Source of the DNA: Polynucleobacter sphagniphilus
GTDB lineage: Bacteria; Pseudomonadota; Gammaproteobacteria; Burkholderiales; Burkholderiaceae
NCBI RefSeq assembly: GCF_001953355.1
Contig: NZ_MPIY01000004.1
Span: 1 to 60,642, forward strand
Direction: 5' to 3'
DNA length: 60,642 nucleotides
Shown: in pieces, positions 9,055 through 19,158 of the stretch
Layout of the letters: every line of letters begins with the position of its first letter
Numbering within the stretch: position 1 is the stretch's first letter
Made by a program: the position numbers and the translations under genes
The notes under the pieces: model-generated
Database searches by the model: none
The model's input: only the letters and a program-made list of their open reading frames with translations
Told to the model about the DNA's origin: nothing

Positions 9055-10590
9055 CTAGAGTTGATCGAGATTGTGCAGTAATTGTTGAGCGTGCAGGACA
9101 ATTTGATCTTGATCCTCCTGGCTAATTTTATTGAGGTTGGCCGTCATCAATCTTGTTCTGGGGCTAGCCTCAAATTGAGCGCGATGCTTGATCAAGAAAT
9201 TCCAATACAGCGTTGTTATTGGGCAAGCAGTTTCACCGAAGCGAATGTCAGGCTTATATTTGCAGGTGTTGCAATAGTTACTCATGCGCTTAATATACGC
9301 ACCGCTAGCAATATAGGGCTTACTGGTAAAGCGGCCACCATTGGCAAACAAAGCCATTCCAGCCGTATTGGGCAACTCAACCCATTCAATCGCATCTACA
9401 TAGATTGCCAAATACCAATCGCATACTTCCTTTGGCAGTATTTCTGCTAATAAGGCAAAGTTTCCAGTCACCATCAGGCGCTGAATATGATGAGCATAAC
9501 CATACCGGAGAGTTTGACCAATGGCATCCCTCATACAGGACATGCCTGTCTCCCCCGTCCAATACCAATTGGGTAAGGCCCTACTGTGTTCGTAATAGTT
9601 ATCTTGCGCCATTTTGGGCATATCTAGGTAGTACATACCACGCACGAATTCCCGCCAACCCAAAATTTGGCGAATAAAACCTTCCACCGTTGCCAGATCT
9701 AAGGTGTATTTTTTCCAAGCCTCTAAAACGCTTGCAATGACTTCTCGTGGATTTAGTAACTTCAGATTCAGCGCACTTGAAAGAATCGAATGCCAACCAA
9801 ATGGGGTATCAGTCCACATCGCATCTTGATACACGCCGAAATTTCGCAAGCGATAATCAACAAAATAAGCAAGCGCTTCAAGCGCTTGATCTCTGCTTAC
9901 AGGCCAGTTAAAAGCAAGCAATGAACCAGGATGATCTTGATAGGTCGCTTCAACATAATCAATAACCTCTTTTGTGATGCAATCAATTTCAAAGCTCGCG
10001 GGCGGATCTATTATCCCGGGGCCTTTTTTTGGATAAGGCTTGCGATTATCTTGATCGAAGTTCCACTGACCCCCAATTGGGTTGCCCTCCTCATCAACCA
10101 AGATACGGTGGGTCTTGCGCATCTGTCGATAAAAATATTCCAGCCTAAATTCTTTTCGATTAGCGGCCCACAGCTCAAACTCCTGGTGTGAGCAAAAAAA
10201 GTGTTCATCTTCGCGCATCTCCAAACGTAAATCGAGCTCTTGAGCGAGTAGTGCAATCTCCTGCTTTAAACGCCATTCACCCGGAGTTATACATACCAAA
10301 TGAGTAACTCGATCTTCAAGAATTTGCTGCCTGAGAGTCTCAACAATCGAGAAAGGGGATTCCTTGATATAAGTAAGAGGGTAATGTAACTTCTCAAGCG
10401 TATGTGCGAAGTGGCGCATTGCCGCTAAAAACAATGCAATTTTTGCCTTATGGGACCAGACATATTGAGCCTCCTGCACTGACTCAATCATGATGACTCG
10501 ATCAACCTTTTGATCAAAGTCCCTTAAGGCAGCACTATTTATATCGAGCTGATCGCCCAGAATCAGCACCAACTTCTTGGATAGAGTCAT
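9055..10590 (-). CDS. FeS-BCP class (6-4) photolyase / cryptochrome
   Basis: A 511-residue flavoprotein of the prokaryotic iron-sulfur photolyase family (PhrB/CryB type), which repairs UV photoproducts or senses light. The N-terminus LVLILGDQLD is the family's antenna-domain start. Four candidate [4Fe-4S] cysteines are visible: one in GMSCMRDAIG, two in NYCNTCKYKP and one in TACPITTLYWNF. It overlaps the upstream DUF2805 gene by four bases (ATGA) and is followed by DUF2256, forming a three-gene unit. A DASH-type enzyme is encoded separately at 32829. Confidence 0.92.
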   Translation of the reverse strand: MTLSKKLVLILGDQLDINSAALRDFDQKVDRVIMIESVQEAQYVWSHKAKIALFLAAMRHFAHTLEKLHYPLTYIKESPFSIVETLRQQILEDRVTHLVCITPGEWRLKQEIALLAQELDLRLEMREDEHFFCSHQEFELWAANRKEFRLEYFYRQMRKTHRILVDEEGNPIGGQWNFDQDNRKPYPKKGPGIIDPPASFEIDCITKEVIDYVEATYQDHPGSLLAFNWPVSRDQALEALAYFVDYRLRNFGVYQDAMWTDTPFGWHSILSSALNLKLLNPREVIASVLEAWKKYTLDLATVEGFIRQILGWREFVRGMYYLDMPKMAQDNYYEHSRALPNWYWTGETGMSCMRDAIGQTLRYGYAHHIQRLMVTGNFALLAEILPKEVCDWYLAIYVDAIEWVELPNTAGMALFANGGRFTSKPYIASGAYIKRMSNYCNTCKYKPDIRFGETACPITTLYWNFLIKHRAQFEASPRTRLMTANLNKISQEDQDQIVLHAQQLLHNLDQL

Positions 10591-10856
10591 TTATTCTTAT
10601 ACTGAGTGGGGCAGTAGGCTCGTCCTACATCCTTACTTCTCAATGCCTTGTGTTTTGTGACTCTGCCAGTCACGCGCTTACGCCACAATTCAAAAGAACT
10701 GCGTTTGAGCTCTGAGCGCATGATCTCGATCACCCGCGACTCATTGAGTCCATAGAGCCTTTCAATAGCATCAAAGGGGGTTCTATCTTCCCAAGCCATT
10801 TCAATTAGGCGGGATAAATCAGCTGAGGAGAGTATGCTTAAGGAGGGATTTGGCAC
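10587..10856 (-). CDS. TIGR03643 / DUF2805 family protein
   Basis: An 89-residue protein of the DUF2805 family, recognised from MAWEDRTPFDAIERLYGL, ESRVIEIMRSELKRSSFELW and RVTGRVTKHKAL. It probably contains a helix-turn-helix-like fold. Its stop overlaps the photolyase start (ATGA), so the two are translationally coupled. The family often accompanies photolyase genes; its function is not established. Confidence 0.88.
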   Translation of the reverse strand: MPNPSLSILSSADLSRLIEMAWEDRTPFDAIERLYGLNESRVIEIMRSELKRSSFELWRKRVTGRVTKHKALRSKDVGRAYCPTQYKNK

Positions 10857-10920
10857 TGTGCAAGTTTAAGACTTTTTAACTAAACTGGCAGAAAGTCACT
10901 ATATTTACAGGCCTGTCGGC

Positions 10921-11274
10921 ATGATTGGAAAAATTCGCAGAAAGCTATGCACTATTCAATCAACTTCCCAGCAAAAGGAAACGGAAGTCATCTGCCCAAT
11001 CTGTGAGCGCCCTATTCCACCATCGCAAAAGGATGCCCATCATTTAGTGCCAAAATCAAAAGGCGGTAAAACCACCCAATACCTTCACAGAATCTGCCAT
11101 AGACAAATTCATGCTTTATTTACTGAAACAGAACTGGCGATTGAGCTCAATAACTCAGATGCACTCAGATCAGCACCAGAAATGCAACGCTTCATCGGCT
11201 GGGTTCAATCAAAACCTAGCGGGTTTTACGAGAAAGCGCGCAAAAGCAGTCGACTTAAAGATAAACGCCCATAA
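10921..11274 (+). CDS. HNH endonuclease domain protein
   Basis: A 117-residue protein with an HNH nuclease core: CPICERPIP, then DAHHLVPKSKGG and HRICHRQIHALF, giving a zinc-binding Cys pair and the catalytic histidine. It is typical of small stand-alone HNH proteins of unknown biological role. Its gene is divergent from the photolyase unit and 9 bp upstream of the pterin dehydratase gene. Confidence 0.85.
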   Translation: MIGKIRRKLCTIQSTSQQKETEVICPICERPIPPSQKDAHHLVPKSKGGKTTQYLHRICHRQIHALFTETELAIELNNSDALRSAPEMQRFIGWVQSKPSGFYEKARKSSRLKDKRP

Positions 11275-11283
11275 ACCCAATAT

Positions 11284-11604
11284 ATGACTACACACCCCAA
11301 ACCAACGGCTTTAGCCCCACATTTTGATTTTCAGAAAGTAACCCCCAAGTGGAGTCTTAACCCGGCAAGAACTGAAATCACCCGCGAATTTATATTCGCA
11401 AACTTTGACTACGCTTTTGAGTTTATGACGCTGTGCGCACAATACGCCAAAGAGATTGATCATCATCCTGACTGGTCAAACTCTTGGAATAAGGTCAGCG
11501 TAAGTCTGAGTACCCACTCAGCAAAGGCACTGACTCAATTAGATATTCTGCTAGCACAGGCTATGGAAGACGCCTATCAAAAAGTGCTAGCGAACAGCAA
11601 ATGA
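11284..11604 (+). CDS. 4a-hydroxytetrahydrobiopterin dehydratase-like protein
   Basis: A 106-residue protein of the pterin-4a-carbinolamine dehydratase (PCD/PhhB/DCoH) family. The active-site pattern EIDHHPDW is present, followed by NKVSVSLSTHSAKALTQLD. These enzymes dehydrate 4a-hydroxy-tetrahydropterin, usually with phenylalanine hydroxylase; no hydroxylase gene is visible here. Some homologues act in molybdopterin metabolism instead. Probably co-transcribed with the upstream HNH gene. Confidence 0.85.
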   Translation: MTTHPKPTALAPHFDFQKVTPKWSLNPARTEITREFIFANFDYAFEFMTLCAQYAKEIDHHPDWSNSWNKVSVSLSTHSAKALTQLDILLAQAMEDAYQKVLANSK

Positions 11605-11605
11605 A

Positions 11606-12079
11606 TCATTGCTCTTTTGGATCGAGTTTGGCAGTAGCGCCATTGGCGTCAATACTTAACTGCGCATCAACCATGAGATCGGTGATGCGCATAATCACAC
11701 CATATTGATTTTTAAGATCCGCCCCATTGACACCGAGCTCAATCACAATTGCGCCATCAGGCTGAGAGTATGTGCCAGAAAAGATATCTAAGCCTAATAA
11801 ATCTGCCGTTTGACCTTTCATCAGCAAGCCATACTCCTTGGGATAAGCGCTTAACTTGAGGCCGTAAATCTTAAAGGGATAGAAAATTCCTTTGTACTTT
11901 AATGTGCCGTCCAAAGTTTCAGTGACGGCAGCGCCACCCGAAATCTCAATTCCAGCCACCTCTGTGTATGTGAAATTAGAGTATTTTTTCGTAATGGCTG
12001 CGGCATGAACATCCAGGCTCAGCCAGCCGAGCGCCAATATCAGAATGGAGGCAAGTGTTCTAAATTGGTGCATTGTCAT
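11606..12079 (-). CDS. Exported conserved protein of unknown function
   Basis: A 157-residue protein beginning with a signal peptide (MTMHQFRTLASILILALGW, cleavage near DVHAAA). The start at 12079 is chosen for AGGAG seven bases upstream. The mature part is beta-rich, with YKGIFYPFKIYGLKLSAYP in the middle, weakly recalling chalcone-isomerase-like periplasmic proteins, but I do not recognise the family. It converges tail to tail with the dehydratase gene, one base apart. Confidence 0.65.
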   Translation of the reverse strand: MTMHQFRTLASILILALGWLSLDVHAAAITKKYSNFTYTEVAGIEISGGAAVTETLDGTLKYKGIFYPFKIYGLKLSAYPKEYGLLMKGQTADLLGLDIFSGTYSQPDGAIVIELGVNGADLKNQYGVIMRITDLMVDAQLSIDANGATAKLDPKEQ

Positions 12080-12144
12080 TGGTTTACTCCTGAGTGTGAT
12101 TGGCAAATCTTAGCTCTTATGACTCCTTAGATTAAACTATTTCC

Positions 12145-12630
12145 ATGAATCTGCCATCACATCAACTGACCATGACGGTCTTAATGACCCCCGATAAAAC
12201 AAATTTTTTTGGCAATGTGCATGGTGGAGATGTTCTGAAGTTGCTCGATCAAGTGGCCTATGCCTGTGCCAGTCGCTACGCCGGTCGACACGTAGTCACA
12301 CTCAGCGTTGACCAGGTCACCTTTAAGCAACCTATCCACGTAGGTGAATTATTAACCTTCTTAGCATCGGTCAATCACACTGGCACCTCTTCCATTGAAG
12401 TAGGTATCAAGGTAATTGCTGAAAATATTTTGACCAAAGTAGTCAGGCACGTGAATAGCTGCTTCTTAACGATGGTAGCCATGGACGAAAATCGCAAGCC
12501 GATTGCAGTGCCAAAATTTATCCCAACGACGCCTGATGAAATTCGGCGTAATAAAAGCGCGATCCTCAGAAAAGAAATGCGTAAAGAACTCGAAGAAAAG
12601 TTCAATGCAATTCGAGTTTCCCCAAACTAA
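12145..12630 (+). CDS. Acyl-CoA thioesterase (hotdog fold, YciA-like)
   Basis: A 161-residue hotdog-fold thioesterase. The family motif NFFGNVHGGDVLKLLDQVAY holds the catalytic Asp, followed by VTLSVDQVTFKQPIHVGE. These enzymes hydrolyse short- to medium-chain acyl-CoAs in the cytoplasm. It converges with the acyl-CoA dehydrogenase gene of the valine operon and is transcribed separately. Confidence 0.88.
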   Translation: MNLPSHQLTMTVLMTPDKTNFFGNVHGGDVLKLLDQVAYACASRYAGRHVVTLSVDQVTFKQPIHVGELLTFLASVNHTGTSSIEVGIKVIAENILTKVVRHVNSCFLTMVAMDENRKPIAVPKFIPTTPDEIRRNKSAILRKEMRKELEEKFNAIRVSPN

Positions 12631-12633
12631 AGC

Positions 12634-13785
12634 CTACAGATCAAGATCTTTCAACGCACGGGCGATCACTAGGCGTTGAATCTCACTAGTGCCCTCATAA
12701 ATCTGGGTAATACGTGCATCACGGTAGTAACGCTCAACAGGATAGTCCTCTAGATAGCCATAGCCACCATAAATTTGAATCGCTTTTGAGCATACTGACT
12801 CTGCCATTTCAGAAGCAAATAATTTAGCTTGAGAAGCTTCAGACAAACAAGGTAATCCGCGTTCGCGCATGCTTGCAGCCTGCAATATCAATAAACGTGC
12901 CGCATTAATCTGAGTTTGCATGTCCGCCAAGAAATTCGCAATGCTCTGGTGATCAATTAAGGGAATGCCAAACTGAATTCGCTCTTTTGAGTATTTAAGT
13001 GCTGATTCAAAGGCAGCTCTAGCAATTCCAAGCGCTTGGGCAGCAATACCAATACGCCCACCCTCTAGATTGGAAAGTGCAATAGCCAAACCTTTCCCGC
13101 GGGGACCAAGCAAATTGGACTCTGGAATAACGCACTGATCTAAAGTAATTGCACAGGTATCAGAACCACGGATTCCCAACTTTTTTTCAACTCGATTCAC
13201 TATAAAACCGGGAGTATCGGTTGGAACCAAGAAGGCGGAAATGCCTTTTTTACCAAGCTCAGGATCTGTCACAGCAAAAACAATAGCCAGCTTGGCTCTT
13301 TTACCATTACTCACAAACTGCTTGGAGCCATTGAGAGTCCAAGAGCCATCTTTTAAGACTGCTTTAGTTCTTAAATTATTCGCTTCCGATCCAGCTTGAG
13401 GCTCAGTCAAGCAAAAGCAGCCAATTGCGCGACCAGTTGCCAATTCTCTCAACCAAGTTTCTTTCTGCTCATCTGTGCCATATTTCATAATCGGGCCACA
13501 ACCAACCGAGTTATGAATACTCATAATGGCCCCAACTGCGCCATCACCTGCAGAAATCTCTTCTACCGCAAGAGCATAAGAAACATAATCGACATTAGCT
13601 CCACCCCACTCTTCAGGTACATTCATACCCAATAAACCCAATTCACCCATTTGGGCTATGACCCCATCATCAATCCAACCCTCATGATCCCAACGCTCAC
13701 CATGTGGGGCGAGTTCATTTTTGGCAAAATCTCTTGCCATGTCCTGAACCATAATTTGCTCTTCTGAGAGTTCGAGAAACGCCAT
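12634..13785 (-). CDS. Acyl-CoA dehydrogenase (probable isobutyryl-CoA dehydrogenase)
   Basis: A 383-residue flavoenzyme, full length for the family. [13 protein letters not shown] and FVSNGKRA are the FAD and substrate regions; the catalytic base is the Glu of [10 protein letters not shown] near the C-terminus. It is the last gene of the operon mmsA-ech-mmsB-hibch-acd, so its likely substrate is isobutyryl-CoA, which it would oxidise to methacrylyl-CoA. This specificity is inferred from context. Confidence 0.9.
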   Translation of the reverse strand: MAFLELSEEQIMVQDMARDFAKNELAPHGERWDHEGWIDDGVIAQMGELGLLGMNVPEEWGGANVDYVSYALAVEEISAGDGAVGAIMSIHNSVGCGPIMKYGTDEQKETWLRELATGRAIGCFCLTEPQAGSEANNLRTKAVLKDGSWTLNGSKQFVSNGKRAKLAIVFAVTDPELGKKGISAFLVPTDTPGFIVNRVEKKLGIRGSDTCAITLDQCVIPESNLLGPRGKGLAIALSNLEGGRIGIAAQALGIARAAFESALKYSKERIQFGIPLIDHQSIANFLADMQTQINAARLLILQAASMRERGLPCLSEASQAKLFASEMAESVCSKAIQIYGGYGYLEDYPVERYYRDARITQIYEGTSEIQRLVIARALKDLDL

Positions 13786-13806
13786 ACCTATATCCTTCAG
13801 GAATTA

Positions 13807-14860
13807 TCAATACTGACTTAGTAATGGGAATAATTCACGTATTTTTTGTTCATTTAATTCCACCAAAGTGTAAGCCCACTGAGGTGAATTATCTTTGTCA
13901 ATAATCAAAGCCCGAATCCCCTCTACAAAATCGCCGACCTCAATCCAGCGACTAGATAAGGCGAGTTCCATCGCAAAGCATTGCGAAATACTGAGATGTT
14001 TACCTCGACTCACTGTTTCACGGGCGCCGACCATAGCAATTGGGGATCTTTTTTTTCATAAGCTCAGCTGTCTCACCAATCCAAGCGGGGGCATTTGCCG
14101 CAAGCTGATCCAAGCGAGCAATTATTTGCCCTACGCTTCCTAATGAAAAAGTAGCATCAATGAGCTCCTGCCTTTCCATCAATTGCGCATTGTGAGGCTT
14201 ATTACGCGCACCTAAATCGAGCAAAATTACTTTAATTTGATCTGCAGTAGATTTTTGCTGATCCAAAGCTTCTAAACACTCTTGAAATCTGGCTAATTGT
14301 TCTGAAGGCAAAATCCAATCGACCAGGTGTGCGTACAAAGCGTCTTCAGCACCCAGGGTGACGCCCGTCAAAGCCAAGTATTGCCCAATACTTCCGGGGC
14401 ATTTCGATAAGAAATGACTGCCACCAACATCTGGAAAGTAACCAATTGCTACTTCAGGCATAGATATTTTTGAACGCTCGGTTGCCACTCTAAAACTAGC
14501 GCCTTGAGAAATTCCCATACCACCACCCATCACATAACCATTCATGAGAGCAATATAGGGCTTTGAATAACGATATATATATTCGTTCAAATCATATTCA
14601 TCGCGAAAAAAATGAGCGTGCTCATCCCGTCCTGAGGTAATACTCTCATATAGACTGCGTATGTCGCCTCCAGCACAAAAGGCCTTCTCACCTTCGCCTC
14701 TCACTAAAACTGCTAGCACCTCTGGATCCTTCTCCCACTCCTTGAGCGTTTGGTGCATTAATTGAATCATTGGATAATTCAACGCATTTAATGCCTTTGG
14801 ACGATTCAAGGTAATCAGACCAAGTCCGCTTCTCTTCTCAAAAAAAATATCGTTACTCAT
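13807..14860 (-). pseudogene. 3-hydroxyisobutyryl-CoA hydrolase, frameshifted in an A8 run
   Basis: Two overlapping frames together encode one 3-hydroxyisobutyryl-CoA hydrolase (HIBCH). The first (to 14018) contains the crotonase core (GYVMGGGMGISQGASFRV, SMPEVAIGYFPDVGGSHFLS). It then runs out of frame at eight A residues (T8 at 14049-14056 on the plus strand). Removing one A gives MKKRSPIAMVGARE and joins the second frame, restoring a 350-residue protein of normal length with the usual KSP-like C-terminal part. The gene lies between mmsB and the acyl-CoA dehydrogenase in an otherwise intact valine operon, so true loss would leave the pathway interrupted. Sequencing error or slippage is likely. 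Confidence 0.85.
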
Positions 14861-14861
14861 C

Positions 14862-15758
14862 TTATTTTTTAGTGAATAACTTGATCACTGCTGAGAAATC
14901 CAGACTACCGCTACCCTGCAAGCTAAAGGTTTGATAAATCTGTTGCGCTAAGCTGCCAAGTGGAACTGGTTGTTTTGCAAGTTTGGCTGCCTCGGTTGCC
15001 AAACCTAAATCTTTCAGCATTAAATCTGCGCCAAAGCCACCGGTATATCCGCGGGAGGCTGGAACATTTTCTAAAACGCCTGGATATGGATTGTAGGTAT
15101 CTGAACTCCAACAACAGCCACTTGAAGTATTAATAATGCCCGCCAACACTTTAGGATCCATGCCCAATGACACGCCCAAGGACATTGCCTCGGCAGTACC
15201 AATCATAGAGATGCCTAAAAGCATATTGTTAGCGACCTTAGCCACCTGGCCATTACCCGCTCCGCCGCAATAAACAATATTCTTGCCCATGCATGCTAAC
15301 AGTGACTTCATGCGCTCATATAAAGCCTCCTCGCCGCCAACCATAAAAGTAAGCGTCCCAGCTTCTGCGCCTCCAGTTCCCCCGGACACGGGAGCATCTA
15401 ACATCAAGGCACCCTTTTGCGCTGCTGCCTTGGCAACATCGCGAGCCGACATTGGGTCAATGGTAGAGGAGTCAATTAAAACGACACCGACTACATTGGC
15501 CGACAAAATACCTTGCTCGCCAAGATAGACTGATTTGACATGCTGAGCTGCTGGCAACATAGTGATCACTGCATCAACCCCTGACTCCAAAACAGCTGCT
15601 GGCGTACTGGCAGATTGTGCGTGACCCTCACCAGCTTTCACTAGGGCGTCCACGTTAGCCTGAACTACATCAAACACGGTTAAGTCGTGGCCTGCTTTGA
15701 GCAGGTTACGAGCCATAGGTGCGCCCATATTACCTAAACCAATAAATCCTAATTTCAT
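14862..15758 (-). CDS. mmsB: 3-hydroxyisobutyrate dehydrogenase
   Basis: A 298-residue NAD-dependent beta-hydroxyacid dehydrogenase. The N-terminal Rossmann motif is GFIGLGNMGAPMARNLLKAG; DAPVSGGTGGAEAGTL is the substrate-binding signature and KVANNMLLG holds the catalytic Lys. It oxidises 3-hydroxyisobutyrate to methylmalonate semialdehyde in valine degradation. It lies between the enoyl-CoA hydratase and HIBCH genes with short gaps (17 bp and 1 bp). Confidence 0.93.
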   Translation of the reverse strand: MKLGFIGLGNMGAPMARNLLKAGHDLTVFDVVQANVDALVKAGEGHAQSASTPAAVLESGVDAVITMLPAAQHVKSVYLGEQGILSANVVGVVLIDSSTIDPMSARDVAKAAAQKGALMLDAPVSGGTGGAEAGTLTFMVGGEEALYERMKSLLACMGKNIVYCGGAGNGQVAKVANNMLLGISMIGTAEAMSLGVSLGMDPKVLAGIINTSSGCCWSSDTYNPYPGVLENVPASRGYTGGFGADLMLKDLGLATEAAKLAKQPVPLGSLAQQIYQTFSLQGSGSLDFSAVIKLFTKK

Positions 15759-15775
15759 GATGAGCCCCTTAATTT

Positions 15776-16564
15776 CTATTGATCTTTAAATACGGGTGGT
15801 CGCTTTTCAGAAAAAGCATTCATACCCTCTTTTTGATCTTCAGTAGCAAAGGTTGAATGGAACAGACGTCTTTCAAAATGAATGCCTTCGTTCAAAGTCA
15901 TTTCATATGCACTATTGACTGCCTCTTTAGCCATCAAGGTAATTGGCAGAGACATAGAGGCAATCTTTTGGGCTGTTTTTAAGGCATCCGGAATGAGTTC
16001 ATCTAAAGGCACAATACGCGTCACTAAGCCAGCTCGCTCAGCCTCAGTAGCATCCATCATGCGCCCAGTTAAAACCATTTCCATGGCTTTTGACTTACCC
16101 ACCAGTCGAGTCAAGCGTTGAGTGCCACCAGCGCCAGGGATGGTGCCAATCGTGATTTCTGGCTGGCCAAATTTAGCATTATCTGCAGCAATAATGAAAT
16201 CGCACATCATGGCTAATTCACAACCGCCACCAAGTGCATAACCAGCAACGGCTGCAATGGTGGGCTTACGAAATTTGGTAATACGCTCCCAAGTTGCCGT
16301 AATGAAATCAGACTTGTATACATCCATGTAAGACCAATCTTTCATTGCCTTAATATCGGCACCCGCAGCAAACGCTTTTTCACTCCCCGTGAGAACTACT
16401 GCAGCAGTTGCGTTATCCGCCTCTAATACGTCTAGTGCATCACCTAGCTCTCTAGTGAGATCTGGACTTAATGCATTCAAGGCCTTTGGGCGATTGAGTG
16501 TAATCAGAGCTACTTTGCCATGATTGGTAACAATAAGATTTTCGTAGGTCATAAAGGCTTTCAT
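15776..16564 (-). CDS. Enoyl-CoA hydratase (valine pathway)
   Basis: A 262-residue crotonase-family hydratase. Both catalytic glutamates are present: [12 protein letters not shown] and [19 protein letters not shown], nearly the canonical short-chain hydratase sequence. It would hydrate methacrylyl-CoA to 3-hydroxyisobutyryl-CoA. The ATG at 16564 overlaps the mmsA stop (TAATG); an in-frame ATG four codons later (MTYENL) is an alternative start. Confidence 0.92.
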   Translation of the reverse strand: MKAFMTYENLIVTNHGKVALITLNRPKALNALSPDLTRELGDALDVLEADNATAAVVLTGSEKAFAAGADIKAMKDWSYMDVYKSDFITATWERITKFRKPTIAAVAGYALGGGCELAMMCDFIIAADNAKFGQPEITIGTIPGAGGTQRLTRLVGKSKAMEMVLTGRMMDATEAERAGLVTRIVPLDELIPDALKTAQKIASMSLPITLMAKEAVNSAYEMTLNEGIHFERRLFHSTFATEDQKEGMNAFSEKRPPVFKDQ

Positions 16565-18066
16565 TACTTCAAGCTAATGGTTGTATTTACACCAGCAGTC
16601 GCGGTCGTATCATCAAACCAGCGTGCGGTTACGGTCTTGGTTTGAGTATAGAAGGCAATTACTTGCTTGCCATACGGCCCCAAGTCACCTAGTTTAGACG
16701 CACGGGAGCCAGTAAAGGAGAACATCGGCACCGGTACTGGAATAGGCACGTTAATGCCAACCTGACCAACATCAATCTCCTCCTGAAACTTACGGGCTGC
16801 GGCACCAGACTGGGTAAAGATCGCCGTGCCGTTGCCATTGGGATTTTTGTTAATCATGGCAATCGCCTCATCAATGTCCTTTGCAAAACTGAGACACAAC
16901 ACGGGGCCAAAAATTTCTTGCTCGTAAATAGTCATCCCTGGTTTGACATCTGAGAAGATGGTTGGGCCTACAAAGTTGCCATTCTCATAGCCAGCCACCT
17001 TAATAGCTCTGCCATCTAATTCGAGCTTGGCTTCAGTAATGCCTTTTTCAATCAAGCCACTGACTCGTTGATAGGCCGCCTGAGACACCAATGGCCCAAC
17101 ATCCGTGCCCGCTTCAACACCAGCATTCACTTTTAAGGTTTTAGATTTCTCTACTAAATCGGCTACCCAATTTTTAGCATCGCCAACCATAATTGCTACG
17201 GAGATCGCCATACAGCGCTGACCAGCCGCACCAAAAGATGCGCCGAGCAAGTTATTGAGAGTCTGTTCTTTGTTAGCATCAGGCATGATGATCGCGTGAT
17301 TTTTTGCACCCATCATGCATTGAACCCGCTTGCCACTCAAGGTGGCACGGTTGTACACGTGCGTACCAACACGCGTAGATCCAACAAAAGAAACCGCTTT
17401 GATGTATGGATGATCGCAAATACCATTCACAACCGATTCACCACCATGGACCACATTTAATACGCCTGCTGGGACACCAGCCTCTGCCGCCAACTCAACT
17501 AAACGCATCGTCACCATCGGATCTTGCTCAGAAGGCTTGAGAACAAATGTATTGCCAGTCACGATAGCCATTGGGAACATCCACAAAGGAATCATGGCAG
17601 GAAAATTAAACGGGGTAATTCCTGCGCACACACCAATGGGCTGTAGGAGACTATAGGTATCTACACCGCCCGCTACATTGTTTGCGTAATCACCTAATTG
17701 CAAATTTCCAATTGCAGCAGCATGCTCAACCACTTCTAACCCGCGAAAAACATCACCTTCAGCATCAGCCAGAGTTTTACCTTGCTCTGCCGTCAAAATG
17801 GCTGCAAGTTCTTTCATATTCTCGCGAATTAACTGTTGGTACTTGAGAAAAATGCGCGCCCTTGCGCCAATAGATGTTTTTTTCCAAGTAGCAAATGCTT
17901 TGGCAGCGCTTGCAACTGCCGCATTTAATTCATCAGCAGTAGCAAAAGGAACACGCGCCAACACTTCTTGCGTTGCGGGGTTCACCACATCACGCCATTC
18001 CTGTGTTTTTGATTGAACCAATTTGCCATCGATAAATAAGGGGACATTGGGAGGGTTTATGGCCAT
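16564..18066 (-). CDS. mmsA: Methylmalonate-semialdehyde dehydrogenase (CoA-acylating)
   Basis: A 500-residue CoA-dependent aldehyde dehydrogenase. I start it at [15 protein letters not shown] (18066); the open frame continues upstream but that part is not family-like. [11 protein letters not shown] carries the catalytic Cys, and [17 protein letters not shown] and [13 protein letters not shown] are characteristic of MmsA. It converts methylmalonate semialdehyde to propionyl-CoA. It is the first gene of the five-gene valine operon and divergent from a LysR regulator. Confidence 0.94.
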   Translation of the reverse strand: MAINPPNVPLFIDGKLVQSKTQEWRDVVNPATQEVLARVPFATADELNAAVASAAKAFATWKKTSIGARARIFLKYQQLIRENMKELAAILTAEQGKTLADAEGDVFRGLEVVEHAAAIGNLQLGDYANNVAGGVDTYSLLQPIGVCAGITPFNFPAMIPLWMFPMAIVTGNTFVLKPSEQDPMVTMRLVELAAEAGVPAGVLNVVHGGESVVNGICDHPYIKAVSFVGSTRVGTHVYNRATLSGKRVQCMMGAKNHAIIMPDANKEQTLNNLLGASFGAAGQRCMAISVAIMVGDAKNWVADLVEKSKTLKVNAGVEAGTDVGPLVSQAAYQRVSGLIEKGITEAKLELDGRAIKVAGYENGNFVGPTIFSDVKPGMTIYEQEIFGPVLCLSFAKDIDEAIAMINKNPNGNGTAIFTQSGAAARKFQEEIDVGQVGINVPIPVPVPMFSFTGSRASKLGDLGPYGKQVIAFYTQTKTVTARWFDDTTATAGVNTTISLK

Positions 18067-18171
18067 GAGGATTTCCTTTAGCTTGCTTGAAGTGAGTGGA
18101 TTAGTAAAAACACACTGGTGTATGAATGGATCAAGCATAGCTGCATAAAAATGTATTAACAACACTATAAA

Positions 18172-18190
18172 TTGCAACTTTAATCTGCAA
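18172..18190. promoter_or_regulatory. Candidate LysR box in the mmsA/lysR divergent promoter
   Basis: TTGCA-N9-TGCAA is a perfect inverted repeat of the T-N11-A type that LysR regulators bind. It sits in the 166-bp gap between mmsA and the divergent lysR gene, nearer the regulator. Binding is inferred from symmetry and position. Confidence 0.5.
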
Positions 18191-18232
18191 TAATGCACAC
18201 AATGAAAACCACTTGTTACCAATAAAAATATA

Positions 18233-19108
18233 ATGAATTCAATGAATTGGGATCATTTACAGTATTTTTTAGCGCTAGCCAAGGATGGAAGGCTAGTGGT
18301 AGCAGCACGCTCTTTAGGGGTAAACCACACCACAGTTTCGCGGCGTATTCAAGCACTAGAACGAGAAATGGGGGTTCAGCTCTTTATTCGCAATAACCTT
18401 GGATTTGAGCTCACTGAAGCTGGAGTACAGCTGCAAGATATTGCACACAAAGTAGAGCGCCAGATTCATGGCATCAATAAAAATAATTATGCAGAAAATA
18501 CCGAGGTTACTGGCACGGTACGCGTAGGCGCTACAGAGGGGTTTGGGACCTATGTCATCGGGCCAATTTTGCATCGCCTCAGTAAGAGGTACACCCGCAT
18601 TTCGATCGACTTACTTTCATTGCCACGCATTGTGAACTTATCGCGGCGCGAGGCTGACATTGCCATCACCTTGCAAAGACCCACAAGAGGGCCTTACATC
18701 GTCACCAAACTAAGAGACTACGAGTTAAAGCTTTATGCCTCCAAGGAATACTTGGAATCCAATCCTGAAATTACAACACGTAGTGATTTGGATAAGCAGA
18801 CATTTATCAGCTATGTAGATGATTTGCTCTTTAGTAAAGAATTAAGCTACTTAGATGAAATCTGCAAACCAAAACAAATTTCTTTTCGCAGCACCAGCAT
18901 TCAATCTCAATTACAAGCAGCGCGCTCTGGACTAGGGGTAGCAATCCTCCCTAGTTTTATGGTGGCTCCCGATAGCAGCCTACAGCTAGTTCTCCCCAAA
19001 GAGATAGAGGTAATACGGAGCTTTTGGATGATTATGCCCAATGAGTATAAAAAAATTGAGCGCATGAATTTAGTCTGGGATTGCATTAAGCGTGAGGCAT
19101 CGATCTAA
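18233..19108 (+). CDS. LysR family regulator, probable valine-operon regulator
   Basis: A 291-residue LysR-type regulator. The N-terminal winged helix is clear ([40 protein letters not shown]), followed by a periplasmic-binding-like effector domain ([20 protein letters not shown]). It is divergent from mmsA and has a LysR box in the gap, so it likely responds to a valine-pathway intermediate. ATG at 18242 (third codon after the first) is an alternative start. Confidence 0.9.
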   Translation: MNSMNWDHLQYFLALAKDGRLVVAARSLGVNHTTVSRRIQALEREMGVQLFIRNNLGFELTEAGVQLQDIAHKVERQIHGINKNNYAENTEVTGTVRVGATEGFGTYVIGPILHRLSKRYTRISIDLLSLPRIVNLSRREADIAITLQRPTRGPYIVTKLRDYELKLYASKEYLESNPEITTRSDLDKQTFISYVDDLLFSKELSYLDEICKPKQISFRSTSIQSQLQAARSGLGVAILPSFMVAPDSSLQLVLPKEIEVIRSFWMIMPNEYKKIERMNLVWDCIKREASI

Positions 19109-19110
19109 AG

Positions 19111-19139
19111 AAAAAGGCCCAAAAAATTGGACCCTTTTC
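19111..19139 (+). terminator. Terminator after lysR
   Basis: An imperfect hairpin (AAAAAGGCCCAA, loop of A residues, TTGGACCCTTTT; one mismatch) lies directly after the LysR stop and before the convergent MFS gene. Confidence 0.6.
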
Positions 19140-19158
19140 TATATTAAAGACTGACTAC

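Noticed and set aside
16564..18222. A longer mmsA with 52 extra N-terminal residues
   Set aside because: The extension is not family-like, runs across the LysR promoter region and lacks a ribosome site; MAINPPNV fits the family.
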